From assembly GCF_964656455.1 (NCBI RefSeq), contig NC_135718.1, positions 20,534,449 through 20,598,448 on the forward strand: 64,000 nucleotides of DNA. Reading direction: 5' to 3'. Of this stretch, positions 35,125-48,234 are shown piece after piece; position 1 is the stretch's first letter, and the number at the start of each line of letters is the position of its first letter. The position numbers and the translations under genes are program-made. The notes beneath the pieces were generated by a model. That model searched no databases. It was not told the origin of the DNA and saw only the letters and a program-made list of their open reading frames with translations. Source of the DNA: Halichoerus grypus. Its lineage: Eukaryota; Chordata; Mammalia; Carnivora; Phocidae.

Positions 35125-35470
35125 TGAAAGCAATCTTGTAACAGCTGTTAAAACTTGAAACTACATAAACCTTTTGTCCCAGAAGGCCCACTATTTGAAT
35201 CTTTCCCATAAAAATAAGAGCTCCAGGTTTTTAAAGGTATATGTACAGGATGTTTATGACAGCATTGTACTTACTGGCAAGCAACTGAGTACAAAGTGAG
35301 TGTCTGTAAATGGAGAATTCCAGAAATGCTCCCTTGTGATACCCGCTTTATAGCCACCTTCTTATCCCAATGGTACAATGGCTTACTTAATTACATTACA
35401 GCTGCACTTTGGAATATTATGCAGATACTAAAAAATAATGAATCAGAGTATTAGTTTACAAATCGAATGT
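35125..35470 (+). pseudogene. Third, very old L1-like relic
   Basis: 'GCAATCTTGTAACAGCTGTT', 'AAAACTTGAAACTACATAAA', 'ATGTTTATGACAGCATTGTA' and 'TTGGAATATTATGCAGATAC' follow the order of the L1/HAL1 ORF2 3' region. Poorly preserved. Confidence 0.55.
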
Positions 35471-36179
35471 ATGACAGTGTTTCATACCTAGCTTTGAATG
35501 ACCCCAGCATCTGCATATTTAATCTCTATGTGCTAGTTTGTATTTTATTTTCCCTCTTTTTTTTTTTTTTTTCCGCTTTATATTCTTCCTGGCCTTCACC
35601 TTATCTCTTTTAGGGTGGTGAGAGTCAATGAGCTGAATTTAGGGTTTGGGATTAGAATAAATTACTACTGAGATAGCAGGGCCTTTTTCTGGGAAGAGGT
35701 AGTTCTCTTTGTTCATTTGAGCAACACAAGCTCACTGGCACATTGCAGTGAGATTTGAGAACAAAGCCTTAGATGGTGCTTCTGCACCCACCTTTGTCCC
35801 TGATATCTCCGTAAGTGCCTTCTAATTGTGAACTCAGCCACGTAGAAGTTCTGGTGCTTAGCCATCTTTCTCTCTCTCCTTGTAGTCTATGACATGAGAA
35901 ACCACTAATTTTAGTATAGAGGATAAAGTGCTCAGGGGACTGCAGTTGGGAGGCCAAGTCCAATGTGAGGAGAGTTGTGTGCTTCAGGAGAGGTCTCTAC
36001 TGGTAACCCATTCAACTATAGTCTCATGATTCCTTTTCTATAAAGTAGCAACTAATCTGTTCTGTTGGAAGCAATTGTGCTGGTAACTCCAACAGGTTAT
36101 TGCTTTGGGAGGGCATGTGGGTGGCTTTTTGGGAAGCAGATAATATTATTTTTCTTGATGTTGGGGCTAGCTGAATGGA

Positions 36180-36330
36180 TATATTTAGTTTGTGACAATT
36201 CACCAAATTGTACACTGATTTTGGCATTTTTTGGTATGTATATACAACATATGTGTATGTTATAATTCATATTAAAACAAAACATACTGAAATATACTCT
36301 ACTTCAATAAAAAGTATAAATAAAAACAAC
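36180..36330 (+). mobile_element. L1M 3' end trace
   Basis: 'CAATTCACCAAATTGTACAC' followed by a 'TTCAATAAAAAGTATAAATA' tail resembles the end of old L1M elements. No ORF2 precedes it. Confidence 0.4.
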
Positions 36331-36369
36331 ATACTATATTAAATAGGGTTATAAATATTAGTTACTATA

Positions 36370-36660
36370 TAAATGATCATGGAATCTTGATGACTTAATA
36401 ACATTTTATTTCTTACTCATAGTTCTGAGACTGTTGCTGTCAGGGAGTCCTTTTGAATAGTTCTTCTTTAAGCACTGACTCAAGGATCCAGTCTTCTTCA
36501 ATCTTTGGCCATGGCTATCCTCAACATATGGTTCTCTGTGGGAAGGGGACATATAGGAAAATCATAAATGGGTGGATTTTTAGGGATCAGGCTTGGGAAT
36601 AGTGAGTATCACTTCCTCTAACATTTTATTGGATAAAAGTGATCAAATGACTTCACCCAG
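36370..36660 (-). mobile_element. Possible MaLR-like LTR relic
   Basis: 'CTTAATAACATTTTATTTCT', 'CTTACTCATAGTTCTGAGAC' and 'TCACTTCCTCTAACATTTTA' recall the antisense of an MLT1-group LTR. The similarity is faint. Confidence 0.3.
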
Positions 36661-39094
36661 AGGCAAAAAAATTTAGTCTTTCATTTTTCCATTAGAGAAA
36701 TAATACAGTTTGATAAACATATAATATTATTTTGTTTTACATAGACTCTATCTTTAAAAAAATATAATACAATCCATTTGGAAGAAACAGGATTGCCATT
36801 TGAAACATAAATGATCAACAAATGATTGAATCATTTGAGAAGACCTCATGGAGAAAACAGTACTTCAGTTGTGCCCTGATGGATGAAGGCAATATAGAAC
36901 AGGTGGAGGGACAGGGGAAGCACTGGTCCTGGGGACATTTCTCATTATTGATATACCAACACAAAGAGCAGAACAGGAGCATCACTACTATATAGAAATT
37001 GTTATAAGTATCCCCCATTTTCTAAAGGACACTTTAGAATGAAAATTAAATTTAGAAGTTGGAAGTTGAAAGTTGGAGTTGCTCTACCTTACCTAGGGGC
37101 CAGCTTAATCATTTTCTCCCCATCAGGAATGTAATTATCTTTTATTTGACATTGCTTCAGACAAGAGGGTTTACTGATCTCCTTATGAGCATTTTGTCAT
37201 GTATCTCCCTCCATCCAAAATATTTTCTGACAACTTCATTATGTCCTGTGTTCTTTCAGTCTATAGTCTTGCCTTCTCCACTAGACTCTTCTCTCTGAAA
37301 ATAGTTTGTCCCTCAACACTAAGCACAGTGTGGAGGGCATAATAGTTGTAAAAAACTAAGACATTTTGGTTCTTTGATTCACTGGGTCTTGGAAAATATT
37401 TGGCATTATAGTTTTTTTCCCTTACTTTCTCTTCCCAGATTTTTACACAAGAACAACAAAACAGCAGTATCATCAATTTAAATCTTCACATCCTTTTCCT
37501 CTTTGGAGCTAATCAATAAGGGAGCAAGAGGCTAGGTTGCAGCAGTTACCATCATGAAACTATGTTGTTTCCTCATCTTGTGAGGCTAGATGCAGAGCTG
37601 AATTTTATGAAATGATGGATGCCTCGCACCCTGCCTTTTCATACAGCCACAAGTAATCCACAGAATGTTGAATATTTTATGTTCCAATACATTATTCATT
37701 TAATGCTCTACCATATTTACAGATTGGGGCCATATGTGCTTATATGTGCATTCAAGATTGGCTTCAAGCTCTAGTGCTATCACTTTCAAGACTTAAGATA
37801 ATTTGGTGCAACTGTGATTATTTCCTGACATCTCCTTTGCCAACTTGGAATCTTAGATGAACAAAGAAATAGCAGTAAAATGTCACATAAAATCCAGTAC
37901 ATATCCAATTGGTGTGCCTCCAAGAAGCATCTCTCAACAAAGAATCTTTAGTCTATGTTAAACTGGCATCTTAAGTTAACGATGATTCTGTTATAGATCA
38001 ATTGAATATGAGAGAAATAGACCAAACTCTTTTTTATTTTCTAATATGAAACATAATCTCTCTAAGAATATGAGTAATTTGGTTTTCATTTCCATTATCT
38101 TCAAATTATTGTGTCATTAGGTATCTTGGCAAAAACATTAACAAATGTCAATGGGCAATGTTTTCCCTGCTAAGCCACTCCAGTGGAGTCCTTGTCTTGA
38201 GTGCTGGGGCCAGGTTCTGAGAATCTATTGTATTTATCAGGTATTTCCATAATTAAGGGCATAAATTCATAATTAAAGGTCAGGCCCTTCCATGATTAGG
38301 GCCAAGGACAAGAAAATCCAAGAAAGGGTTTAAGGTGTTACATGTGAACATACGTGACTCTCCAAACAAGAAAAGGTGGGTTGTTCTCCAAGAGGTGGAA
38401 CCAATGACGAACCTGACAAGTCTTGTGGGAGCCTTAAAAGTTGAAGTTCTCTTGGCTTCCAGTTTGCTAAGTATTGGAAGTGCCCAGGAAAATGTTCCCC
38501 TGAAAACACACTGTTCTTCTCATCTCTTCTTATTTGCATCAGAAATTAATTTACCAGCTAAGGAACTTGAAATGATGCCTCAAATGTTATGAGGCTCTCC
38601 AAGACCCTCAGCAGTGCTGAGCCTCAAGTGTTTCATGTTGCACGCTCTCCCCTGCTGCGTTTTAAGAATGCCTGCTCATACCAGCATTGCCTTGCCAGAA
38701 GTCTGTCACTTTCCCTTTCTGGCGGGTCTTCCAAGTTGATGGCAATAATTCCATTAATTTCAGAATGTGGATAACTGACGATATTCATTAGTTTTGGATC
38801 CACACCCCTCTCTGGACCAGCCCAGTGTTGGCTAAAGAGTGAGTTGTTTGGCTCCAAAGTCAAGGTCAAGAGTAACACAGACATGAGTATTAGATGTAAA
38901 AGAGAAGGACGAAGAGGGGGAGGAGAGCTAAAATATTCCCGGAGGTTGAAAAATTGAGTTGGAGAATTACATACTTTAGGACCAGAAAAAAAAAAAGGCA
39001 GCTTGGAATTTTGGCATTAGAGAAATGTCAAAATATTGAGATTTAAGAAAAAATTTTCTGTCACTAGCAATGGTGAGGATGGTGAGGAGGATGG
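36661..39094. other. No recognisable gene; one doubtful ancient repeat
   Basis: A part at about 36770-36960 ('GATCAACAAATGATTGAATC') may belong to the same ancient repeat as 28018-28600. The rest is unassigned. Small frames of 60-85 codons near 38330-38880 overlap on both strands and show no motif. Confidence 0.45.
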
Positions 39095-39335
39095 TGATGA
39101 TAATTAACATTTATTGAGTGGTTATCATATAGAAGGCACAGTTTTACATTGCTTCATATATATTTTCTAATTTGGTCCTATAGATGTAGGGCAGGTATTA
39201 CTATCATATGCATTTTACATATGAGGAAACCAAGGATCTAGGAGATGCAGTAACTTGCCTAGTGTGATATAGGCAATTAAGTGCTCAGGGAAGACTTAAA
39301 TTCAGTTCTGCTTGATAATAGTGTAGGTGCTTTCA
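39095..39335 (-). mobile_element. MIR SINE relic, nearly full length
   Basis: 'TTAACATTTATTGAGTGGTT', 'ATGCATTTTACATATGAGGA', 'AGTAACTTGCCTAGTGTGAT' and 'CAGTTCTGCTTGATAATAGT' give antisense MIR order. Confidence 0.85.
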
Positions 39336-39364
39336 TCTTTTCTCATTTGTTTTAAATATTGTAG

Positions 39365-39824
39365 AAAATACTGTTGATGTCCCCCAGATCCGTGGGTAAG
39401 TCCTGTGATCCTGTGTTTCTGTGAGCTTCTCCTAAGGGTTTGCACCTGCAAACTGTTTAGAGGCCTATCATCAGGCTTCTGGAACTACTTTGATCAGGCA
39501 AACCAGAAGCCAGAAATGCCTGGGAGTTTTATTCTGGTTGGAAACTTGTGGGGCACTCCTGAAGGAGTATGAAAGCCCAGTTCTCCTGCCTTGAGATGGG
39601 ACGAACTCTGCGATATAATTGTGCTGCCGAGCCCCAGCTGCCATCAGGCTGAAGGCTAGTATGATGCCTAAAATTGAATGCTGCTTGGCTTCTTTCACTT
39701 CTCTCCCTGCTTCTCTCACTCCCCCTCTGGTTTCTCTTGGGAATACCCCCTTAATAAATCACGTGCAAATCCTGTCCTCTTGCCTGCTTCCTGGGGGTGG
39801 GGGCCTCAGGTCTGAACTAAGACA
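39365..39824 (+). mobile_element. Probable ERVL-class solo LTR
   Basis: A C/T-rich stretch, then AATAAA at 39753-39758, 'CACGTGCAAATCCTGTCCTC', 'TTGCCTGCTTCCTGGGGG' and a terminal 'CTGAACTAAGACA' resemble the 3' end of old ERVL LTRs. The 5' boundary and subfamily are uncertain. Confidence 0.45.
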
Positions 39825-42389
39825 ATTATGCTTTTGTCCCATTCTAAACTTGACTCCACAAATGAGCCAACTTTAATGAGAGGCAATATAATATAGTAAT
39901 TGAACACAGCTAAGGAAGAAACTTTAAAGATTGTTCTACATGTTGATTTGGCCTCCTAGTTACTCTCATTTCATTCATTCAAGCATTCATTCAATAAAAA
40001 TATGTTTTCTACCATGTAGAAACCAATGTTGGACCAATGTTGATGTGTACACACCCCTTCATGTGGATAGGAAGTGTATACACTTAGGGCATTCAGAAGG
40101 GATAGAAGTCCCAATAAAATTCAATCCTTTACAGTGGTGTGCATCATTTCAATTTCCATAATATGATTTCTTCCCAATCTGAATTTATTATGGTTTGGAA
40201 TATTTTTCATGGCTGGGTGGTGTATGGGGCAGGAAAGCCTAAGGATAGGGTTGGCTCAGACTAGAAACCTTTACTCACAACAGGTTGAATAAATGTCTTC
40301 CATAGAGTAATGATAAAACCAGCTTCTTGCAGTTTTTGGAGACTGGTCTTGGGGAAAAGATGAGTCATAGAAATAAAAGGATTCATGAAAGAAAGTGTTG
40401 TTATTAATATGATTAATTATGAAATGGAGATATTGCCCTAGCTGCAAGTTACCTCTTTACTCCAAATTTATTTTCTGATTTGGTATGAGAGGTAAAGGGA
40501 TAAAAATTAGAAAGGGTGGTGAATAAGCTCAGAAATTTGATGTTAGAAGCCCCAAAGATCTGTGAGTTATAGACGTTCCCAAGTATCTCTGCCTCTCACT
40601 CTCTTCACTCTCTTTTTTCTACTTCCCTCATTTTTCCATTATGTGAAAACTCTCACTAGGTTTAGAGAACATTCCATCTGCAACACAGTCTCTCTCGTCA
40701 TCTTCAAACCTCAAGGCTATACCTGCCATTCCTATATACACTTTTTAGCTGGTTTTCCCTGTTTCTTAGTGACATTTGCTCTTTTTTTTTCTTAGTGACA
40801 TTTATGCTTTACTCATCTTTCTGGAATGAATAGTGTTGTGTCACGTTGCATATCCTTGGCCAAAGGCTATTATAAAATATACAAGACAAAAAAAGAAGTA
40901 AAGGGTAATCCGCAGACTGATTCAAAGAGAGCATTTCTGAGTATGAACATATGCTTTGCTATTAGAATCATCAAGGAAAGGACTCAAAATCATCAGCACC
41001 AACTTTATTTAAATGTATTATCAAAAATTTAGCATTGAAAGAAAACTATTGAAGAAAGAGAAATTCAAATTTATATGCATGTCTGTGTGAGTTAATGAAT
41101 GCTATCTTTTCTAGGACCTGTCTTAAATGGATAGATATAGAAATAATATAGAAACCATCTAGCATAGATTTGGAAAATAAAAGGCAGTATAAAAGTTGGT
41201 GTGAAAAAACCTCCAGCTCAAAAGGCCACAGACTCAGATTCACTGGGCTAGATAGAGAACCAGATAGGCTTGCTCAGCCTTTACACCAGGCCAAAAAGCT
41301 GAATTAGTGGGAAATTTGAGTCAGGAGTAAAGTAAGAGGACAATTGTCTGTGTCATGGTTTCACAAAGGAAACTCTGTATAAGGACTTTATAGAAAATAT
41401 CTGAGTACTTAAGTTTTAGGGCTCTTTCATAGACCTGTTGAATCATACTCTTTGGCAGTAGGGTCAAGCATAGCTAGTTACAAGGGCTTAAAAGATGTCT
41501 TCAGAGTCTGGGTTTTCTCCTACACTGTTGCTCAGTGTTAACACTATTAACATCACTTTTGTTTTAACTCCATTGCCAGTGAGGATTTTCCTCTTGGTCA
41601 TATTTGGGTGCTAGTCATTCCTGGGCTATATTTCCTCTGGTTTATTTCCAGACTGAAATGTACACCTTCTCCCTTAATAGTGATGAAAAAGTCCTAGAAT
41701 TAAACATTATCATCTCTGGTTGATTTGACTGGGTCACATGCTCATTCCTGTGTCAGTTACTGTTGCTATGGTACTGTTAACTGGCCAAGTATAGATTATG
41801 TGGCACCCAGGTTGCTGAAATGGAGTTAACACCTCTGAGCCATATGGATTGAAAGAGTAGGGGAAGGGATGGATTCCCAAATGAGAATGGGACATGTTGT
41901 CGGAAGTTTGGTATGGAAGATAGATCTTGGGGAGAGAGTGGGACTAGAGACAAGAGCTGTTACAATTGTCTAGTCAAGGAACAATGAGAGACTAGACCAA
42001 AGTGAGCTAACTTGAGATGAAATGGATATAGTAATAGTCAAGAGATATTTTAGACATGTAATTGAAAAAAATTTTATATTTGATTGATTATATTTAGGAG
42101 CATAAAAGAAAGATCATTTCTAGCTTTAGCTTTCATATCTGAAAGTCCAATATTTGACCTTATATGGAACTAGATTCCATTTTTCATATGATATTATATA
42201 GGGTTCTCTCAACCTACATCTTGGCTTAATTTCCTTTGAGCTGATTTCCTTCTCAGTATGCTATCAGGCAGCAAGATGGCATCTAGCAGACCTGGGTTTA
42301 TAAGTTCTTTATCATTACAGTGTAAGAGTTCAGATATTTCTCCCTTGGTATCTATATCAATGCCAACAAAGGATTATGATTGGCCTTCA
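39825..42389. other. No recognisable feature
   Basis: 2.5 kb of unassigned non-coding sequence with no gene or clear repeat. Confidence 0.5.
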
Positions 42390-43230
42390 TTTTATGGGCT
42401 GAATTGTTTCCTTCCAAAATTCATATTTTGAAGCCCTAACCCTCAGTACCTTAGAATGTGAGTTTGTTAAAGAGGTAATTAATATTAAATGAGATCATGT
42501 GTGTGGACCTGTGTTAGGATTCTCCAGAGAGACAGAACCAATAGGATATGTATATATACAGAAAGCCTTAAGGAATTAGGTCATGTGATTGTGGATGCTT
42601 GGGAAGCACAAAATCTAGTGGGGAAGTCTGTCAGGCTGGAGGCTCAGGAAAGAGTGGCACTTTTGGTTCAAAGGCAGAATGCTGCAAACCAGGAAGAGCC
42701 AGTGTTACAGATGAAGTCTGAAGGCAGTCTGCTGGCTGAATTCCCTCTTGCTTGGGGAAGGTCAACCTTTTGTTCTATGTAGGCTTTCAACTGATCAGAT
42801 GAGTTGCATCTGCATGATGGAGGGTCAGTCTGCTTTACTCAAAGTAAAGATTTAAATGTAAATCTCATCCAAAAATATCCACACAGAAAAATGCAGGATA
42901 ACATTTGACTAAATATCTGGGCACTGTGACCCAGTCAAACTGACACATGTAATCAGCCATCACAGGGGTCTAATTCAATCTAAGTGGTTTTCTTATAAGA
43001 GAAGTAAATGTGGGTATTCAAGGAGATACCAGGGATGCACACATGCAAAGGAAAGACTATGTAAAGACAGAAGATGGCCATTTGTAAGCTGGAGACCTTA
43101 GGAGAAGTGAAACCTGCTGCCATCTTGGTCTTGGACTTCTAGCCTCTAAAACTATGAGAAAATAAATTTCTGTTGTTTAAGGCACCTAGTCTGTTATATT
43201 TTGTTATGGAAGCCCTAGAAAATTAGTACA
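42390..43230 (+). mobile_element. MLT1A-type LTR (MaLR), split by an MLT2 LTR
   Basis: The left piece 42390-42509 has 'TTTATGGGCTGAATTGTTTC' and 'GAAGCCCTAACCCTCAGTAC'. The right piece 42965-43230 has 'GGACTTCTAGCCTCTAAAAC', 'GAGAAAATAAATTTCTGTTG' and ends 'GCCCTAGAAAATTAGTACA'. Together they make one LTR interrupted by an antisense MLT2. Confidence 0.88.
42510..42964 (-). mobile_element. MLT2-type LTR nested in MLT1
   Basis: The plus strand starts 'TGTGTTAGGATTCTCCAGAG' with 'ACAGAACCAATAGGATATGT' and ends 'AATCAGCCATCACA', the complement of an MLT2 LTR with TG/CA ends. No internal retroviral sequence. The flanking 5-mers GGACC and GGGGT do not form a clear duplication. The 97-codon frame 42489-42782 inside it is chance. 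Confidence 0.85.
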
Positions 43231-43696
43231 GTGCCCAACAACAGACCAATCACTGTATAAGGTACAAGGGGATGGGGTACTCTTATTGGACAGGCTGAGT
43301 CAGGTGCTCACCTGTGAAGCTGGAAAAATAGAGATCATATGATTGACAATTCCAAAAGAATTACAAAGATTAAAAGTGGAAAATTTCTAAAAATTCTACA
43401 AAGTAATTATTTCTGAACTAATTCCTCTTACTATAGTGATAGTCTTCATTGGGATTGATCCTAGGGAGTCGCAGCAATGGAGGAATAGGGAAGTATACCA
43501 GAAAAATGGAAAGATAAGGGGAGAGACAAAATTCAAGGCTTCTCATTGAAATACACATGCTAGGAGATGCTGAAATTGTGTGAAAAGACAGGGAATAATA
43601 GACATACACTGTGAGTGAAATATAATACCACTGAGGCTTTTAAAAGAAGAGACATATATAATTGCACCTCACCAATGGGATGTATTCTACGTAGGC

Positions 43697-43800
43697 ATAC
43701 AGATAGATTATAGATACAGATATAGATATATACATATATACACATACAGATAGATATAGATATATAGATAACAGAGATATAGATATATATACACACACAC
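43697..43800. repeat. (GATA)n/(TA)n/(CA)n microsatellite
   Basis: Interleaved AGATAGATATAGATA units ending in ATATACACACACAC. Confidence 0.95.
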
Positions 43801-43801
43801 T

Positions 43802-44399
43802 ATAGGGCAGCAAGAGATGTCTTTTAGAAGATGTTTTCTTCTAAAACACTGGCTATCAGCACTAAGATTGGGATTTCTAAGTCCTCAGTTAGAGCCATAA
43901 AAACCTTACAGGTTCATTTTGGTTATACTCAAGCTTACTGACCATACTGCTCATTGCTAGCTTCTCTGTGTTCACATTCTAAAAAGGGAGATTTTAATTG
44001 GTGTGCTTGCTACCATCCAGTTTGGAGCACTCTTGTTGGGAAGAATTTCATACATGTCATCTCAAGAGGTGGTTTTCCATTTTGATATCTTGCCAATGTA
44101 TGGATGCTCTCAGCTCATGACCAAGCCCATAAGTCCAAACATATGTTATCAAAGTTGTAGAGATCATTTTATTTACTCAGAACAGGAAGCATATAACATA
44201 GCAAAATATCCAGGAAATAGAGTTAGTGTTACTGTCTGAGGCATCAAAGTTTCCTTCACCATGAAATCAACCCTGAGTAGCTCAGAATTTATTGTTGATG
44301 ATTGATCATGACAATAGTAATGATGGTGATGATGGTAATGATGACGATGATGTTAGTGTGATAGTTACCACTGAAATTTTCTTTAAGCCAGGATCTTCC
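43802..44399. other. Unassigned with a (GAT)n-like patch
   Basis: No gene or family recognised. GATGATGG/GATGACGATGATG units lie at about 44310-44355. Confidence 0.55.
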
Positions 44400-44530
44400 T
44401 GGAGTGTTTTATTTTATTTACTCATTTAATTCAGAACTACTCTACCAAGAATGTAGGATTATTAACCAATTTGATAGACATGGAAAATGAGCAGAGTTTA
44501 AATATGTTGCCTAAATCTTCAAATTTAGTA
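44400..44530 (-). mobile_element. MIR SINE fragment
   Basis: 'TTTACTCATTTAATTCAGAA' and 'TAGACATGGAAAATGAGCAG' fit the antisense MIR core. Confidence 0.5.
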
Positions 44531-44591
44531 AGTATTGTGGAAGGAAAATAGTACTGTAATCAAAAGTCTAGTTCTAAAAGTGCTCTAGCTG

Positions 44592-44637
44592 TAGTGATTA
44601 GGATCAATAGGATCAATGTAGTGAATAGGATCAATAA
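44592..44637. repeat. Short tandem repeat (AGGATCAAT)
   Basis: TAGGATCAAT occurs three times within 46 bp, twice preceded by GTAGTGA-like sequence. This fits local duplication. Confidence 0.7.
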
Positions 44638-45009
44638 TTTCTTTGGTGTTTTTCCCAAAAGCACTTCAGGATTTCCCCAGAGACCCTTTTTAGTAGGCAC
44701 ACCATTGTGAATCCAAGAAGGGATTACATCCTGCAGAGAGAGGGAATTGGCATGAATCCCAGAGCAGAAGACTATGATTCTAAAGCTCTCCTGCTTCTGA
44801 AATTTTGTTGAATGGCTTTCACCATTCACTCAAAATGAAATATTTCAAAGTCAGACTATAATAACCACTAACTTAACCATAAGGATGATGATTTTGGGAT
44901 TTATCTTCTCTAATGAAAGTGCTATTTCTCACTTTTGCAGGAAAAGTATATAAGAACTTTCCCCCATCTTCCTTGCAGGTTATCCTGGTGGAAGACTTAG
45001 AGTCAGGTC

Positions 45010-45140
45010 ATGAGTGCCACTAAGGACATAGCATGAGATTTGGGGTTCATCTAAGAGTCAGGGGAAGCCATTGAAACAGTTTAAGCAGAGAATTGACAAA
45101 ATCTGATTTATGCTTAATAACCTTTGTCTGGCTGTTGTGC
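45010..45140. mobile_element. Ancient L2/CR1-like repeat fragment
   Basis: 'GGGGAAGCCATTGAAACAGT' and 'GACAAAATCTGATTTATGCT' correspond to the later part of the repeat seen at 28018-28600. Name uncertain. Confidence 0.5.
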
Positions 45141-46470
45141 AGCCAGTAGATTAAAGAGGGCCAAGAGGGGAAGCAGAGAGCCCAGTGAGAACTGTAGCAC
45201 TGGTTTTGGTGAGAGCTCTCAGTGAACACACAGGAAGGTGATTTAAATAGAACTCAGACATCCATGTGATTCTGGCTCTGTCACTGAGCCAGGCTCTGTC
45301 AGATCAGAGTATGCTCCTCAGGCTACAGAAACAGAACACTCTCTTTCCTGATCAACTTTTGGGCAATCAGTTGCCCAAATCTTTCAGCGTAAAAATAATT
45401 ACCCAAAATCAAAGGCATGGAAGTGCTAGCTGGCACTCATAAATGTGTTTTTCATCATGTAAATCATGTTAAATTTGAAATGTGAGAAATGGTATTTCAC
45501 TGGGAAGGCTACATGTAATTTTCAGCTACATAAATTTATTTGCTCTCAAACTCTAGGCAGGTATCACCTTAACCTATGGTCTAATGTGAAAAGCATTAGC
45601 CAGGCCAATGTATCCATGGAATACACTGGATAAGTCACTGTCCCCGGTGCCTTGTATGTGTCTTCTTAGTAATATTAGGCTGACATTGTTTAATAACAGA
45701 TGTTATGAAGCTAATTCTGTATCTCCTTTCTGATTGCTAGAAAATTGGTAGCTGCCATCCAGGGAAATGGATTTCTGACATTTTTTTTTTTCTCTAACCC
45801 TGCAGAGCTTTAAAGACTATTGTAAAAAGCATCTTTGCTGCTACACTCATTATGGGATATAAACAGACTAAATTCCAGAATTATATTTTTCCCTGGATTC
45901 TTCATTATTCTTTACTATAAGCCTTTTGGTGCTTTTTTTGTTTGTTTAAAACACATGAAATAAACTCTGAAGCAATTTGAGCAATTTCTAAGAACCTATC
46001 TCGTGTTTTGGTGAAGAAAGACGTCCATGATTCCTTTGTACAGGCTTTTTCGGAATATGTCTTTAGAGTAAATTCAGTTCATTATGTATATCCATTCATT
46101 CACTTATTCAGTAATTATTGAACCCCTATTATATGCAGGGGCTGTGGGAGACACTGTGCATTTTTAATGACAAAACTGATCCAATTCCTACACATCTGAT
46201 GCTTTCACTTTAGGGTGTACAAAGCTCGTATTCTGCATCATGATAAGATATAGGGCAGAGGCTAGCCCTGAGGTTTTGTTCAGAAGTGCAAAGGCAAACA
46301 TTGCTTCTGTTGTCTCATTGGATTTAGACAAGAGTGGAGTCTTCCAAGGGCCTGGAACCAGAATTCTGTCAATGGGACTTTGGGATCTGTAGTGGATAAT
46401 ATAGTACCCTGTCCAGACTCCTGCTTCAGGACAGAGACATTTATTCCTCCACTTGCCAGGAGTGTTAAAT
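45141..46470. other. Mostly unassigned
   Basis: No gene. A short piece at 46100-46215 ('TTATTGAACCCCTATTATAT') may be an ancient-repeat end. T-run near 45781-45791. Confidence 0.45.
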
Positions 46471-46800
46471 GCTGAGTCTCACCTCTGCGTCCCTCTCCAG
46501 AATTGTACTCTGCTGAAGGGAGGTGTCCTGCCCAAGGTTACAATTCTGCCCAAGGACTCCAGTAATGGGGATGATGGGGAACAGATTGAGTTCCCTTGCC
46601 TCAGTTTAGACAACTCTGATGAACTGTTTAAACTCCAAAGATTCCCTTGGGACCAGCAGAGTCCTGTGTTGAGCTTATATCACAGTTCCACCTCTCCCTC
46701 TCCCAAGCTCACTTCCCTCATTTCCTTACATGTGTTGATTGTAAATGCAGGAAAACCTGCATTCCAGAGTCTGCTTCCAGAGAACCCCACCTAAGAAGGG
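46471..46800 (+). mobile_element. Possible old LTR-like repeat end
   Basis: The closing 'GCATTCCAGAGTCTGCTTCC' and 'AGAGAACCCCACC' resemble the 3' end of an old mammalian LTR. Two frames of 113 and 107 codons overlap here in different phases without recognisable domains, so I do not call a gene. Confidence 0.3.
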
Positions 46801-46919
46801 GCTTTAATACTTTTTTTTTTTTTACAAATTCGGCTTATAATTTTGAGAGTCTAGGATACACAGACTCTATAGTTGTTAGTCCATTTCCTTCCTTTATTCT
46901 TTACTCTTTGCAAAATCCC

Positions 46920-47045
46920 TTTAAGTTAGCTAAGGTATGCCTCTTTGACACATTAGAAATTGAGACTTGAAGACTGATTTGCTCCAGGTAACACAGCCAG
47001 CAAATGGTGGAGTCAGGATTCAGGCTTACTCCTCTCCGATGGGAG
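46920..47045 (-). mobile_element. MIR-like fragment
   Basis: 'GATTTGCTCCAGGTAACACA' and 'GGTGGAGTCAGGATTCAGGC' fit the antisense MIR core. Confidence 0.6.
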
Positions 47046-48234
47046 AGCTGCACCCTCTGGCACCTTGCCACACTACTCCCCCCATTCTGCCCTTTTCATC
47101 CCCTTCTGATTTTCCTTGTGGAGTAAGGTGGATTTCACTACTTTTTCATCCTCAGAACAAAAATTAACTTGTTGATTTCTCAAGTTACTTTTTGTTTTGT
47201 TTCTTTCCTTCACAGCAAAATCCCAACATGGAATGAAGTTGGAGACAGACATTCAGCTTGGAATGTGTTATGTGGCTATGTTGTGTATAATGCTTTAGGT
47301 CACCCCCCCAAAAAAATGCCTTGACCCCATACATGAGAATACACATAGTAGCACTTAAAAAACAAGCAAACAAAGCAAAAACTGTTAACCAGAGGGAAGT
47401 AGAGGAGGAATTTTGCAAAGGTGAGGAAACAACTCAACAATATGACTATAAGGTAGAATGTCATGAAAGATGACCCAGTCATCTTGTGGTGATAAAAATG
47501 ACACTATAATTGGGATGTGTAATGGGGATAAAATGGCATCCACTTTGAACTGTCATTCTGATGTATTGGCCATTTAAGTGGGATCTGTTCAGAGGTATAC
47601 ACAGTTCTCTGGGTGGGATTCAAAGCCTCTTCTCTCTTTCTACCTTCCACCCCCAGAGTAACTGACAAGAGCTTGTCACATTTCTACATATACACTGATC
47701 ATCTTCACCTGGAAACAAACAAACAAAGAAGCAAGAACTCAGCCTCCATAATGGTGAGCTAGAGGAGGGTTTGGGGACCTCCTCACTCAGAACACATGAT
47801 CTGATGCTTGAGGGGTGGGTCTCTCTCCCAGAAAAGGGATCTCACTTTCACTTGGACCATCTATAAGCGAATCTGCTGGCCCAGCTTTCTGAGGTCCTGG
47901 AGTGCTTCTCTGTGAAGTCTTCTTATTGGTCTACCCTCTAGTAAGCACTATGGAGGCCAATGGTTACAAATCAAAACACTTGGGAGGATTTATATTTCAT
48001 GGTCATCAGAAATTGGGGTTAGTATCTAACTGACTTTTTTATAGCTCAGTCCTCATCTACTGGACATTGTAGTCCCTGATGTGTCTCTTGACAACATCCC
48101 TATTAAAGTTTTTCTGGTGCCCATTACCACATCTTCTGGAACATTAGTTCCAACAATTTATTTTAGACATAAAGATCAAATGTAATAAACTTTGATGATC
48201 AAAAACCATGATTCTTTCAGAAGACCTTGAGAAA
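47046..48234. other. No recognisable feature
   Basis: Unassigned non-coding sequence with a C-run near 47303. Confidence 0.5.

Noticed and set aside
46453..46970. Two overlapping frames of 113 and 107 codons on the plus strand
   Set aside because: They lie over a probable old LTR-like repeat in different phases, without splice context or a domain.
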